NCBI GenBank assembly: GCA_039680605.1
Contig: JBDKTA010000049.1
Location: 62,001 to 126,000, forward strand
DNA from: Planctomycetaceae bacterium
Lineage (GTDB): Bacteria > Planctomycetota > Phycisphaerae > SM23-33
Length of the DNA: 64,000 bases
Reading direction: 5' to 3'
Below the pieces are notes generated by a model that saw only the letters and a program-made list of their open reading frames with translations, was not told where the DNA came from and made no database searches. How positions within the stretch are numbered: position 1 is the first letter of the stretch; every line of letters begins with the position of its first letter. Both the position numbers and the translations under genes were made by a program. This document shows positions 1 to 7,819 of this stretch, piece by piece.

Positions 1-359
1 CACCACAGGCTGGCGGCCGTGGTCATGCCGCGGATGTGCATGCGGTCCTGGATCATCGCCCCGGCGCCGAGAAAGCCGATGCCGCCCATGACGCCGTACG
101 CCATGCGGGCCGGATCGATGCGCAGAGTGCTGTCGGAGGTAGGGAATCTGAACACCTCGCCGAAGTGCAGGCTCACGACCATCGCCAGGGCCGAGCCGAA
201 GGCCACCAGCAATTGCGTGCGGAACCCGGCGCTGCGCCCATGGTGCTGGCGCTCAGCCCCGATGACGGATCCCATGACCGCAGCGGCGCCCAATCGCAGC
301 AGATACTGCACGGCAGGATCGAGCCCGGCGTCGGTAAGATGTAGAAGGTCCATATCCAT
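1..359 (-). CDS. MgtC/SapB family membrane protein (partial, C-terminus outside window)
   Basis: The minus strand encodes about 119 residues from ATG at 359 that run off the left edge. The visible part has the MgtC/SapB N-terminal signature: a helix with RLGAAAVMGSVIGAERQ, then GFRTQLLVAFGSALAMV, then GGIGFLGAGAMIQ and RGMTTAASLW. These correspond to the first three or four membrane helices of the family, including the conserved acidic and arginine residues of the GxERQ motif. Family members are inner-membrane proteins; some modulate ATP synthase or Mg2+ homeostasis in pathogens, but most environmental homologues have no assigned role. The start is preceded only by a weak AGG. Nothing about the C-terminal cytoplasmic domain can be said, so the subgroup (short SapB-like or long MgtC-like) is unresolved. 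Confidence 0.88.
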   Translation of the reverse strand, partial: MDMDLLHLTDAGLDPAVQYLLRLGAAAVMGSVIGAERQHHGRSAGFRTQLLVAFGSALAMVVSLHFGEVFRFPTSDSTLRIDPARMAYGVMGGIGFLGAGAMIQDRMHIRGMTTAASLW

Positions 360-397
360 TACCTATCGGCAGGGAGGGCGGGAGGGGTTACAGAAAC

Positions 398-551
398 AAA
401 TCCGAAATCCGAAAACACGAAATCCGAAACAAAAAGCAAACAGAAGCAAACAGAAATAAAAAGAAACAAAAGAAGAACGGGAGAGTGTCCGTTTGTTGCC
501 TTTGTTGTTTGTTCCTTTGTTTCGGATTTGTCGTTTCGGATTTCGGATTTA
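398..551. repeat. Inverted repeat of GGATTTC 'words' (family F)
   Basis: The left arm (398-414 and on to about 466) repeats AATCCGAAATCCGAAA on an A-rich background. The right arm (about 497-551) is its imperfect complement, TTTCGGATTTCGGATTT. The gap between the MgtC-like gene and the URO-D gene (360-556) holds nothing else. The arms are strongly purine/pyrimidine skewed, and the element ends a few bases from the URO-D stop codon, so it could act as a terminator. Confidence 0.7.
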
Positions 552-556
552 TTGGG

Positions 557-1594
557 CTATCGCCCGACCCAGTATGTGCGGTACTTCTCCAGGGCGGTAC
601 AGAGGGCCTCGATGTTGGCCATCGGCGTGGGGTGGTAGAGGCCGACGATGAACTCCAGCCCGCCGGCGGGGCTGCCGAGTTTCATGACTTCTTCCTTGAT
701 CAGCTCATGCACGTCGGCAGGCGAGCCGTAGGGCAGCACGCTCTGGCGGTCGATGTCGCACTGGATGCACACGCGCCCCTTGAAGACCTTCGCCAGATTG
801 TCTATCCCGTTGACCAGGTCCTGCGGGTTGACGATGCTCAGCCCGCAGGCCAGCAGGTCCTCGGCGATGTCCATGATGTACCCGTCGGTGTGCATGTACA
901 CGTGAGCGCCGCTCTTGCGGGCGGGTTGGAACAGCCGCTGGTACGTCGGCATCAGGTAGCGCCGGAAGTACTTGGGCCCCAGCATGTGCGCCCGCTGCGT
1001 GCCCTGGTCGTCGGCGGCGCTGACCAGGTCGACGCCCTCGGCGATGTGCCCCGCTCCGGACGCTTCCCAGTACGAGGCCAGGATCTCGATGAGCTCGTCG
1101 AGGCGTGGTTCCTCGGTCGCCACGTCCATCATGAAGTTCTCGAACCCGCGCAGGTAGTAAAGCTGCATGAAGAAGAATCCGTGCGGACCGTACCCGTAGC
1201 CGGTCATGTCGCCCTTGGCCTTGGCCTCGGCGATGCGCTTGCGGTCGTCGTCGGTGAACGACGGCGGCTTGGGCGTGGTCTTCTTCCACTCGTCGAAGGC
1301 GTCCCAACGGGCCAGCGGGTGCTCGATGACCTGCCCGTCGAGGCCGCCCAGTTCATAGCGCCATTTGCAGCCCCACATGTCGTATCGGTCAGGCGCTTGC
1401 TTGCCGTACTCCTTGAATGGGGTCTGGCCCTTCTTGAAGTTCGGCCACAGCACCGGGTGGCGCAGGCAGAGATCCTCCAGTTCCTCGCCCATGTGGTACC
1501 AGAGATTGCCCGAGATATAGACTCCCATGGGGATCCACTCGTGGCCCTGCATCGAAGCGTTGCGCAAAAAATTCTCGCGGTGGGTCAGTGGCAT
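557..1594 (-). CDS. URO-D-fold protein (uroporphyrinogen decarboxylase/methyltransferase-like)
   Basis: The product is about 345 residues from ATG 1594 (MPLTHRENFL). The reading frame stays open upstream to 1684, but that part is encoded by a palindromic repeat and is unlikely to be translated. The TIM-barrel URO-D family is indicated by HTDGYIMDIAEDLL, IVNPQDLVNGIDNLAKVF, GRVCIQCDID and the terminal GGLEFIVGLYHPTPMANIEA segment, the usual C-terminal 'GG...eNi' region. True HemE proteins decarboxylate uroporphyrinogen III; the many planctomycete paralogues next to sugar genes are more like MtaA/MtbA corrinoid methyltransferases or have unknown substrates. The next gene upstream on the same strand is a sugar-isomerase-like protein about 100 nt away, so the two may be co-transcribed. 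The specific reaction is not known. Confidence 0.85.
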   Translation of the reverse strand: MPLTHRENFLRNASMQGHEWIPMGVYISGNLWYHMGEELEDLCLRHPVLWPNFKKGQTPFKEYGKQAPDRYDMWGCKWRYELGGLDGQVIEHPLARWDAFDEWKKTTPKPPSFTDDDRKRIAEAKAKGDMTGYGYGPHGFFFMQLYYLRGFENFMMDVATEEPRLDELIEILASYWEASGAGHIAEGVDLVSAADDQGTQRAHMLGPKYFRRYLMPTYQRLFQPARKSGAHVYMHTDGYIMDIAEDLLACGLSIVNPQDLVNGIDNLAKVFKGRVCIQCDIDRQSVLPYGSPADVHELIKEEVMKLGSPAGGLEFIVGLYHPTPMANIEALCTALEKYRTYWVGR

Positions 1595-1611
1595 CGGTGT
1601 TTCCGTTTCTT

Positions 1612-1686
1612 GGGTGCCATGGCGGCCGTTTCTCAGCCGCCATGCGTCGGGGACATGGCGGCTTGACAACGGCCGCCATGGCACCC
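1612..1686. repeat. Composite palindrome, family E (GCCATGGCGGCCGTT)
   Basis: The outer arms 1612-1630 and 1668-1686 are a perfect 19-bp inverted repeat. Between them is a second inverted pair (TCAGCCGCCATG against CATGGCGGCTTGA). The element lies just upstream of the URO-D gene start and extends its open frame. Confidence 0.85.
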
Positions 1687-1699
1687 GCTCTATACTGAT

Positions 1700-2473
1700 C
1701 TACATTGTGCGGAGAAACTCGACGGCCTTGATGATATCGGCGGCGGGGTTCTCTCCGACTTCGCGCTCGATCGTCAGGAAGCCGTCGTAGCCGATGGCGT
1801 CCAGGGCCGCCAGGTATTTCGGGAAGTCCACGCCGCCCTCGCCCAGGGGCACTTCCTTGAGCACGCCCTTGAGCCCGTCCTTGGCGTGCGTGTGGGCGAT
1901 GTACTTCTTGCCCAGGGCGGCCACGCCGCTGATGGGGTCGAATCCGAACATGCACAGGTTGGCCGGGTCGTAGTTGGCCTTGACGTAATCGCCGCCGACG
2001 GTGTCGAGGAAGACGCGGAGGTCCTCGCCGCTCTCGGGACCGGTCTCGCTGGCGAAGAGGATCCCGGTCTTCTTGCCGTGAGCCTCGATCTGGCGCATCG
2101 CCGCCAGGCCCGCCTGGTAGGTCGGGTCTGAGGCGTCCTTGGGCAGGCGGCCGATATGCGAGGTGATGATCTTCGTTCCCAGGTCGGCGGCGAGGTCCAT
2201 GCACGCCATCGTCTTGGGGACGAACTCTTTGTTCGTTTCGGCGTTGAGGAACCCGCGCCCATAGTCGGCGCACAGAGCGCTGATGACCAGGCCCTGGTCG
2301 GCCACGAACTTGCGGAACTCCTTGCGCTTGGCCGCGTCCATGCTCTCGGGCGAGACCTCGCCGCCGCAGCAATAGATCTGGAACCCGTCGACGCCGATCT
2401 GGGCGGCCTTGCGGATCGAGTCCAGCGTTGGCAGGCGGAACGAGTTTGTGATCACGCCGATTTTACGTTTCAT
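1700..2473 (-). CDS. Sugar phosphate isomerase/epimerase-like TIM-barrel protein
   Basis: The product is 257 residues. The start at 2473 (MKRKIGVITN) is chosen because AAAGGA lies 8-9 nt upstream; the longer frame to 2542 is translated repeat. The fold is the xylose-isomerase-like TIM barrel (AP endonuclease 2 superfamily). Candidate metal ligands sit in order: Glu in LFASETG, Asp in NYDPAN, His in IAHTHAKDG and Glu in LTIEREVG. Relatives include tagatose/fructose epimerases, inosose dehydratases and hydroxypyruvate isomerases, usually acting on free or phosphorylated sugars. With a URO-D protein downstream and a secreted PQQ protein upstream it probably belongs to a sugar catabolic group. 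The exact substrate cannot be told from sequence. Confidence 0.88.
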   Translation of the reverse strand: MKRKIGVITNSFRLPTLDSIRKAAQIGVDGFQIYCCGGEVSPESMDAAKRKEFRKFVADQGLVISALCADYGRGFLNAETNKEFVPKTMACMDLAADLGTKIITSHIGRLPKDASDPTYQAGLAAMRQIEAHGKKTGILFASETGPESGEDLRVFLDTVGGDYVKANYDPANLCMFGFDPISGVAALGKKYIAHTHAKDGLKGVLKEVPLGEGGVDFPKYLAALDAIGYDGFLTIEREVGENPAADIIKAVEFLRTM

Positions 2474-2491
2474 GCCATTTCCTTTTGCTTT

Positions 2492-2543
2492 GGTGGCACA
2501 GGCTTTCCAGCCTGTGATCACAGCCTCGAAAGGCTGTGCCACC
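2492..2543. repeat. Composite palindrome, family B (GGCACAGGCTTTCCAGCCTGTG)
   Basis: Two inverted half-units, each self-complementary (CACAGGCTTTCCAGCCTGTG and the matching CACAGCCTCGAAAGGCTGTG), are bounded by GGTGGCACA and TGTGCCACC. The element fills the gap between the PQQ gene stop (2547) and the isomerase ribosome binding site. Further copies are inside oppC and in the rpsG-fusA gap. Confidence 0.9.
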
Positions 2544-2546
2544 TGT

Positions 2547-5500
2547 CTACTTCTGGAGGATCGCCTCGAGGCCGCAGATCAGCGCCTTGCCGGCGGCGGC
2601 TTTGAACTCGACGTTCAAGCTCTCGCCGGGGGCGATGTCTTTGAACTCCTTGACGATCCCGCGTCCGGCGCCGCCGGCAGCCTGGGCGATGTCAAAATCC
2701 TTCAGCACTTCCTTGCCCTGCAGCGAGACGCTGAAGACGCGCTGGCCGGGCTTGAGATCTTCCAGCTCCGCAAAATACAGCCGCACGGTGTACTTGACGG
2801 TCTCGGCCTCTGCACCGGCGAGAGTGAGCTTCACGCTGGTAACGCCGTCCAGGCCCGAACTGGTAACCCAGGGAAGCGGCCCATCCGTGACTGCCGTCAC
2901 GTGCCGGTAAATGGTCTTGCCGCCAAAGCCGGGCAAGGAGAGCGTCTGCCTGCGCCAGTTGCCTGCCCAAGCGGGCTGACGATTGGGTTTGGCCGGCTGC
3001 AGGTCCACCTTCACCTGCGCCGAAGGGCCGCCGACGTCAGGGCAGTCGAGCCAGAGCGTGCCGTCTTCGCTGACGCGGTCGCCGGGGGCGCCGAAGTTCA
3101 GCCCGACGCGTGCCACGCGAGCCGGCGCCGCCGGGGCGCCCATCTCAAAGCTCCACGCCTCGGCTGTCGCGTCGGTGATCAGCGCCATGCTGCACTTGTT
3201 CTGGAACTGGCACTCGCACTCGCGCGTGTACTCCGGCGCGGTGACGATCCCGCCGGCGGGCACCATGTTGGCGGTGCAGCCGGAGCGGAACCCGCCCAGG
3301 CCGATCAACCGCGGCGGGCTGGAAAGCTCGGTGTACCCGGCGCTGGACCAGGCGCGGTGGAACGTCATGTACTCCCCGCCGTGGGTGAATCCGCAGCCGC
3401 CTGCGGCAGAGCCCCAGGCCACTTCCTCACCACTGACCGGTTCGGTCCGAGTGCGCAGCTTGCCGTCCTTCATCCCGATCACCTGCCCGTACTGCGGGAT
3501 GATGATGTCGTGATGCAGCAGCGGCGGACCGGTGAAGCTCGGCTGCTTGTCTGCCGCCGTCGCCGGGCACCGCCACACGCGCGAGCCGTCGGAGGCCTTG
3601 TTGGCCGCCAGGGCGGTCGGGTCGCCGCCGCCGCAGCCGCTCTGGATCAGCAGTCCGTTCTCGGCGGAATATCCCAGCCACGTGCCGAAAACGTCCTGGT
3701 CTACCTTCCAGAGCTGCTTACCGGTGGTGGCATCGAAGGCATACATCGTCGAATTGACCGGCGTCTCCACGCCGCGACGCTTGGCCGCTTCGTCCGCAGA
3801 AAGCCCGTCGATGGCGAAGACTTTGCCCGTCCCTGCCGCTACGCCGCTACTGCGGAAACCCGTGGCGGCAGTCTTCACCCACAACGGTTTGCCGCTTGCG
3901 CGATCGTACGCCGCCAGATATTTCGCCGCCGCGCCGGTGCGCGAGTTGACGGTGAAGTCGCGTTTTGTGTCGAGCGGCCGAACGGTGGCGACCACCACGG
4001 CGCCGTCGACGCGGATCGTCGCCCACTTGGAATCCTTCTCGGCGCCTTCGGGCAGGGGCAGCTCGCGCGTCTGCTTTCCGGTGGCGGCGTCAAGTTGCAC
4101 GCACTTGTCGGGGGTGATGACGTAGACGGAATCTTCCGAGCAGGCGTAATTGGGGCCGGTCTCGTGCGTGCCCATCTGCTTTCCGCCGGTGTTGTAGAAT
4201 TGCCCGATGTTGGGGAACGGGGCTTCCCAGAGCAGTCGGCCGGTGTAGATGTCCATCGCCCGCAGCAGGTCGCAGCCCAGGGTGATCGCCCGGCCGTACG
4301 CCACCGCCGGCGAAGGCCCGCGCCCATGGCGGGGCAGCATCGGCGTGTTCGGCGGGCCGCCGAACCACAGCACGCCCAGCGGGCCTTTGACCAGCTTGTC
4401 ATACGACATCATCGAGTTGGCCGCGTCGGCGTTGTTGTGCGTCCACTCAGCCGAACCTTCCGGCCCGCCCTTGCGCACCAGGGTCGCCAGGCTGCCGTCG
4501 GACTTGCTCAGGCAGATCGTCCCGCCGTAGGGCCGCAGCACGCGCATCATCTCCTTCTTGGAGGTTTCGCTGGCCAGCGCGCTGTCGTCCATCACTTCCG
4601 ATACGATCAGGTTGGCCAGGTACGCCGGCAAACCATACGCCAGCGGGTTGCCCACGTGCGCGCTGAACCGGCGGCCGTACAGACCGAGGTCGTCCATCTG
4701 CTTGCGGATGGCAGCGACCTTCGCGGCGTCGGGATCGATCGCGATTACATTCAGCTTGGAACCCAGCACCAGCCCCTGCGCCAACTTGCCGTCCTTGAGG
4801 CCCAGCACCAGGCAGTAGCCTTCGGTCTGCCCGGTGGTCTTGAGGATGTCCGCAGCCGCGCCCTGGGGCTGGGCCTGGGCAGGCGCCTTGGGCGCCGAGA
4901 AGGTCTTGGCCTCGCCGGCGGCGGCGCCATAGCAGGCGATCGTGCCGTCTCTGGTGACGACGAACAGCTTGCCGTCGGCGGCGAGCATATCCCACACCTC
5001 GCCGGCGGGAAGCTTGGGTCCGGCGACGGCGCTGCGGGTGTCGGCGTCGGCGTCCTTGACGATCAGCAGTTGACCGTTCGCGCCGGGGATATAAAGGTTA
5101 GCGCCGGCCTTGATGTACGAACCGGGGCAGCGGACCGCCGCACCGGCCGGAAGGGCCAGGTTCCACAGCCCCGCGCCCGTCTGGGCGTCCTTGGCGCTGA
5201 CCGAACCGCCCGAGGCGATATAGACTGCCTTGTCGGACGTGATGCCATAGCCGACGCCGTTGCGTCCGGACATGCGTCCGCTGGCGATGTCGATGCCGTT
5301 GCTGCCCATTGGTCCGGCGTAGACGTTCTTGCCCGCGCGCAGGGCGAACCAGTAGTCCTGGGGGTGGTGCGCCTCGTGCATGCCGTAGATCTCGTGGAAC
5401 ATCAGATCGCCGTTGGTGCGGTCGAAGAGCTGGGCCATGTTGCGACCTTGCGGCACGGCCAGGCGGTTGTCAGCCACCAGCAGGTATCCCTGTGGGCACG

Positions 5501-6203
5501 AGCCATGGAAGCCCGGCCGCACGAGCATGCCCGTGCCCTGCAGGGCGAAGGCGGCTTTGAAGTCGCCCAGACCGCTGTTGCACCAGACGCTCTTGCCCGT
5601 CTGGGCGTCGACAGCGTGCAGGAACGTGCCCATGAACGGCCAGATGCTCGCGCCGAAGTAGATGATGCCGTCTTCCAGCGCCGGACCGCCGCGCAGCGGC
5701 CACATGCCTACCAGGTGATCGTTGCCCAGGACCTTGCGGTTGTCGGGCCCGCCGCGGACCTGCCACTTGACGGATCCGTCAGCCGCGGCGAGGCAGTAAA
5801 GATAGCCGTCGTCGCTGGCGACGTAGACGAAGTCTTTCCAGGCCACCGGGGCGAAGCGGATTGGCCCGTCGGCGTAGAATCGCCAGAGTTCTTTGCCCGT
5901 GTCGGTGTCGATAGCCGTCAGGCGGTGGTTCAGCGACGAGCCGACGAACATGCGCTTGCCCAGGACGACCGGCTTATACGAGACGTCGAAGGTCATGTAG
6001 TTCTGCGGGATCTGGTCCGGCCAGGCCGGTTCGAGCTGCGGCCATTGCTGTGTCCACAGGAGGCTCAGGGTCTCGGGGAGTTTTTCCGAGCCCACTGCGG
6101 TGCGCTGGGCGTCGTGCCGCCACTGAGGCCAATCGTCGGCCCGCACGGACGCCGCGGAGAAGATCAGGGCAATGAGCAGGAGGGAGCGTTGGGCGCGGGT
6201 CAT
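2547..6203 (-). CDS. Secreted PQQ-like beta-propeller protein with embedded methyltransferase-like segment and malectin-like C-terminus
   Basis: The product is 1218 residues from ATG 6203, with AAAGGA 10 nt upstream and a signal peptide (RSLLLIALIFSAASVRA). Residues about 30-430 carry PQQ/BamB-like blades (repeated G.lYwfdA..G...W patterns such as TAIDTDTGKELWRF, YCLAAADGSVKWQV). Residues about 450-560 look like a degenerate class I methyltransferase inserted between blades (NVIAIDPDAAKVAAIRKQMD, ANLIVSEVMDD, VLRPYGGTICL). Blades resume at about 600-930. A cysteine-rich conserved strip (APEYTRECECQFQNKC) lies near 980, and residues about 1070-1218 form a malectin-like carbohydrate-binding domain (YTVRLYFAELEDLKPGQRVF). 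The protein is probably periplasmic or cell-surface and binds glycans or a cofactor. The methyltransferase segment lacks a clear glycine-rich SAM loop, so activity is doubtful. Planctomycetes often encode such large propellers; no function is established. Confidence 0.85.
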   Translation of the reverse strand: MTRAQRSLLLIALIFSAASVRADDWPQWRHDAQRTAVGSEKLPETLSLLWTQQWPQLEPAWPDQIPQNYMTFDVSYKPVVLGKRMFVGSSLNHRLTAIDTDTGKELWRFYADGPIRFAPVAWKDFVYVASDDGYLYCLAAADGSVKWQVRGGPDNRKVLGNDHLVGMWPLRGGPALEDGIIYFGASIWPFMGTFLHAVDAQTGKSVWCNSGLGDFKAAFALQGTGMLVRPGFHGSCPQGYLLVADNRLAVPQGRNMAQLFDRTNGDLMFHEIYGMHEAHHPQDYWFALRAGKNVYAGPMGSNGIDIASGRMSGRNGVGYGITSDKAVYIASGGSVSAKDAQTGAGLWNLALPAGAAVRCPGSYIKAGANLYIPGANGQLLIVKDADADTRSAVAGPKLPAGEVWDMLAADGKLFVVTRDGTIACYGAAAGEAKTFSAPKAPAQAQPQGAAADILKTTGQTEGYCLVLGLKDGKLAQGLVLGSKLNVIAIDPDAAKVAAIRKQMDDLGLYGRRFSAHVGNPLAYGLPAYLANLIVSEVMDDSALASETSKKEMMRVLRPYGGTICLSKSDGSLATLVRKGGPEGSAEWTHNNADAANSMMSYDKLVKGPLGVLWFGGPPNTPMLPRHGRGPSPAVAYGRAITLGCDLLRAMDIYTGRLLWEAPFPNIGQFYNTGGKQMGTHETGPNYACSEDSVYVITPDKCVQLDAATGKQTRELPLPEGAEKDSKWATIRVDGAVVVATVRPLDTKRDFTVNSRTGAAAKYLAAYDRASGKPLWVKTAATGFRSSGVAAGTGKVFAIDGLSADEAAKRRGVETPVNSTMYAFDATTGKQLWKVDQDVFGTWLGYSAENGLLIQSGCGGGDPTALAANKASDGSRVWRCPATAADKQPSFTGPPLLHHDIIIPQYGQVIGMKDGKLRTRTEPVSGEEVAWGSAAGGCGFTHGGEYMTFHRAWSSAGYTELSSPPRLIGLGGFRSGCTANMVPAGGIVTAPEYTRECECQFQNKCSMALITDATAEAWSFEMGAPAAPARVARVGLNFGAPGDRVSEDGTLWLDCPDVGGPSAQVKVDLQPAKPNRQPAWAGNWRRQTLSLPGFGGKTIYRHVTAVTDGPLPWVTSSGLDGVTSVKLTLAGAEAETVKYTVRLYFAELEDLKPGQRVFSVSLQGKEVLKDFDIAQAAGGAGRGIVKEFKDIAPGESLNVEFKAAAGKALICGLEAILQK

Positions 6204-6241
6204 GAGTCACTTATCCTTTCGTGTGCCTCTATCATAGCATC

Positions 6242-6331
6242 TATGGAGTGCGGCAGCCTTAGCTGCCGCTTTGGAAGTTTTTCGAGTTCTAACAACTCTT
6301 AAAACGGCAGCTAAGGCTGCCGCACTCCATA
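6242..6331. repeat. Composite palindrome, family A (GGAGTGCGGCAGCCTTAGCTGCCGC)
   Basis: The left unit TATGGAGTGCGG.. and the right unit ..CCGCACTCCATA are inverted copies about 30 nt long. Each contains its own hairpin, GCGGCAGC-4 nt-GCTGCCGC. The element begins right after the DUF2961 stop codon at 6333 (minus strand) and precedes the PQQ gene, so it may terminate transcription. Other family A loci are at 11519, 17779, 18549 and 28056. Confidence 0.92.
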
Positions 6332-6332
6332 A

Positions 6333-7448
6333 TTATTTTCCCGGGGCCAGGTGGATGTCCTTGCAGCGCACATCGGCGTTGGGCAGGGTCGGAAAAGCCG
6401 CGTGCGGTTCGGTCTGGTACCAGTAGGCCACCGTGGCAAAGTCGTCGTCGCCTTTGGCCATCTTGCCGCCCTCGGGGCCCCAGACCAGGTCCTGGATCGT
6501 CACCTTCAGGTCCTGCTTGAAGTGGATCGGGTCCAGCACGTGCCAGCGGTACAGGCTCCACTTGGTGAAGCTTCGGCCGGAGGCGTCGACCGCGCAGTGC
6601 GCCAGCGGCACGCCGGAAAACGCCGTCGTGTGAGCCTCGGGGAATCCGTAGCTGCACAGGAAGTAGTCTTCAGTGCCCGTGCCGCAGATGGTCGGGAACT
6701 GCTTGTCGCCGTCCATGAAGAACATAATCTCGCCTTCGCCGAACCAGCGGTCGACGGTCTGCGAGACGGCCATGAACGTCCCGACGTAGTGCCCGCGACC
6801 CTTGACGCCGTCGAGGATGACGACGGGGTTGGCGTCTTTGCCGTTAGCGCGGCGATACTGGGCGTGCAGATACGCCGCGTCGGCAGGCACGTCGCCCTGG
6901 GCGTACGTGATCTGATACGCGATGAGGCCGTTGTCGTGCGGCGATTCGTTGGTGATGGTCACCTTGACGTGCTTGCGGAAGGGCATCGGCCAGTAGCAGT
7001 TGAAGGCGTTGGCGCGCTTGACGACCACCGGCACGGAATTGACGTTGGCGTAGATATCATGGCCGACAGCGAAGAAGTCCGTCACCGGCACTTCGATCGA
7101 GGGCGTCTCTTCGCCGTCCCAGTAGAACCGGATGATGTTCGAGCGGCCGTGAACGCCCATGCTGCCGTTGACCAGCCAGATGTGCTGAATCGTGCCCGGG
7201 CCGTCCACGTCCATCAGCGTGACGGTCTGTCCTGCCTTGCACTGCAGGAACGGGCGGATCTTCCAGCCCTGGCCCAGATGAGCGACCGACGAGCAGTGGG
7301 GCACGTCGGGGTTGCCCACATCGGGCATGGCCATGGCGCCCTTGCCCTTTTCGCCGGTGGGGTTCTCTGCACAGACACTGCGGGTTTGGGCGTTCTGGAG
7401 CAATTGCAGTCCGCCCAAGCCAATGTTGATGCCTTCAAAAGGATTCAT
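6333..7448 (-). CDS. DUF2961 / GH172 family glycoside hydrolase
   Basis: The product is 371 residues with GGAG 8 nt before the ATG at 7448. The DUF2961 (GH172) signature is clear: LMDVDGPGTIQHIWLV near the N-terminus, RFYWDGEETPSIEVPVTDFF, GKGRGHYVGT-like GRGHYVGTFMAV, then WFGEGEIMFFMDGD (about 230-240) and GTGTEDYF (about 250). The glutamates of the GEGE and GTED motifs are the conserved residues proposed as catalytic in characterised members, which act on alpha-fructofuranose dianhydrides or alpha-D-arabinofuranosides. The fold is a jelly-roll homotrimer. I see no obvious signal peptide, so it may be cytoplasmic or start further upstream. It fits the surrounding glycan-degradation neighbourhood. 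The substrate here is an inference from family knowledge. Confidence 0.88.
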   Translation of the reverse strand: MNPFEGINIGLGGLQLLQNAQTRSVCAENPTGEKGKGAMAMPDVGNPDVPHCSSVAHLGQGWKIRPFLQCKAGQTVTLMDVDGPGTIQHIWLVNGSMGVHGRSNIIRFYWDGEETPSIEVPVTDFFAVGHDIYANVNSVPVVVKRANAFNCYWPMPFRKHVKVTITNESPHDNGLIAYQITYAQGDVPADAAYLHAQYRRANGKDANPVVILDGVKGRGHYVGTFMAVSQTVDRWFGEGEIMFFMDGDKQFPTICGTGTEDYFLCSYGFPEAHTTAFSGVPLAHCAVDASGRSFTKWSLYRWHVLDPIHFKQDLKVTIQDLVWGPEGGKMAKGDDDFATVAYWYQTEPHAAFPTLPNADVRCKDIHLAPGK

Positions 7449-7535
7449 GGTGCTCTCCGGTAGAGTGAAGGTTAGGCCGCCTCACGCGGCAGGGGGATTC
7501 TACCTTAGCCGGTCAGATGTGCAAGCGCGGGGATC

Positions 7536-7572
7536 GGGTGGCATGGCGACACGCGCAGCGGGTCGCCATCGG
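7536..7572. repeat. Palindrome, family C (GGTGGCATGGCGACACGCGCAGCGGGTCGCC)
   Basis: The hairpin arms are ATGGCGAC and GTCGCCAT around CACGCGCAGCGG. The same word occurs at 14085, inside tgt at 43343, inverted at 44751, and at 62634. Confidence 0.85.
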
Positions 7573-7667
7573 CGCGCGGGGCGGTTCGGGGACGGGAGAG
7601 CGGGATTACGCGGATTGAAGGGATTAAGAGGATTAGGAACTTTGATGAGGCGGGATTGTCCGGGTCC

Positions 7668-7699
7668 ATGGCGACACTGGTTGTATCGGCGTCGCCATG
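7668..7699. repeat. Palindrome, family C variant
   Basis: Perfect 9-bp arms CATGGCGAC and GTCGCCATG are separated by 14 nt unrelated to the other family C loops. The arm is shared with 7536-7572, but the loop is different. Confidence 0.75.
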
Positions 7700-7819
7700 T
7701 TCGCGGCCTCGCGTCGGACTCCCGCCACGGCACACACGAGGGAAATCGGCAACCGAAACAACGCGTCGCGATGCGCCGGGCGATGCGTTATGATTGGCCT
7801 TAACGCGAAAGGACGGCCG

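Larger units (their letters stand above)
7449..7819. other. 371-nt divergent intergenic region holding two family C palindromes
   Basis: This lies between the divergently transcribed DUF2961 and metallophosphoesterase genes. It contains family C elements at 7536-7572 and 7668-7699 and a GGATTA-rich tract between them (about 7600-7640, with GGATTACGCGGATTGAAGG). A TATGAT box near 7788 could be a -10 for the phosphoesterase gene but has no convincing -35. Confidence 0.6.

Noticed and set aside
1595-1684. Longer N-terminus of the URO-D protein
   Set aside because: It is encoded by the family E palindrome and lies outside the normal start of the family; the start near 1594 fits better.
2474-2542. 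Longer N-terminus of the sugar-isomerase-like protein
   Set aside because: The extra 23 residues are translated family B repeat, and a good ribosome binding site precedes the internal ATG at 2473.
2409-6302. Very long open frame of 1297 codons on the plus strand
   Set aside because: It is the antisense shadow of the PQQ-propeller gene in GC-rich DNA; it has no domain pattern, while the minus strand shows signal peptide, blades and malectin.
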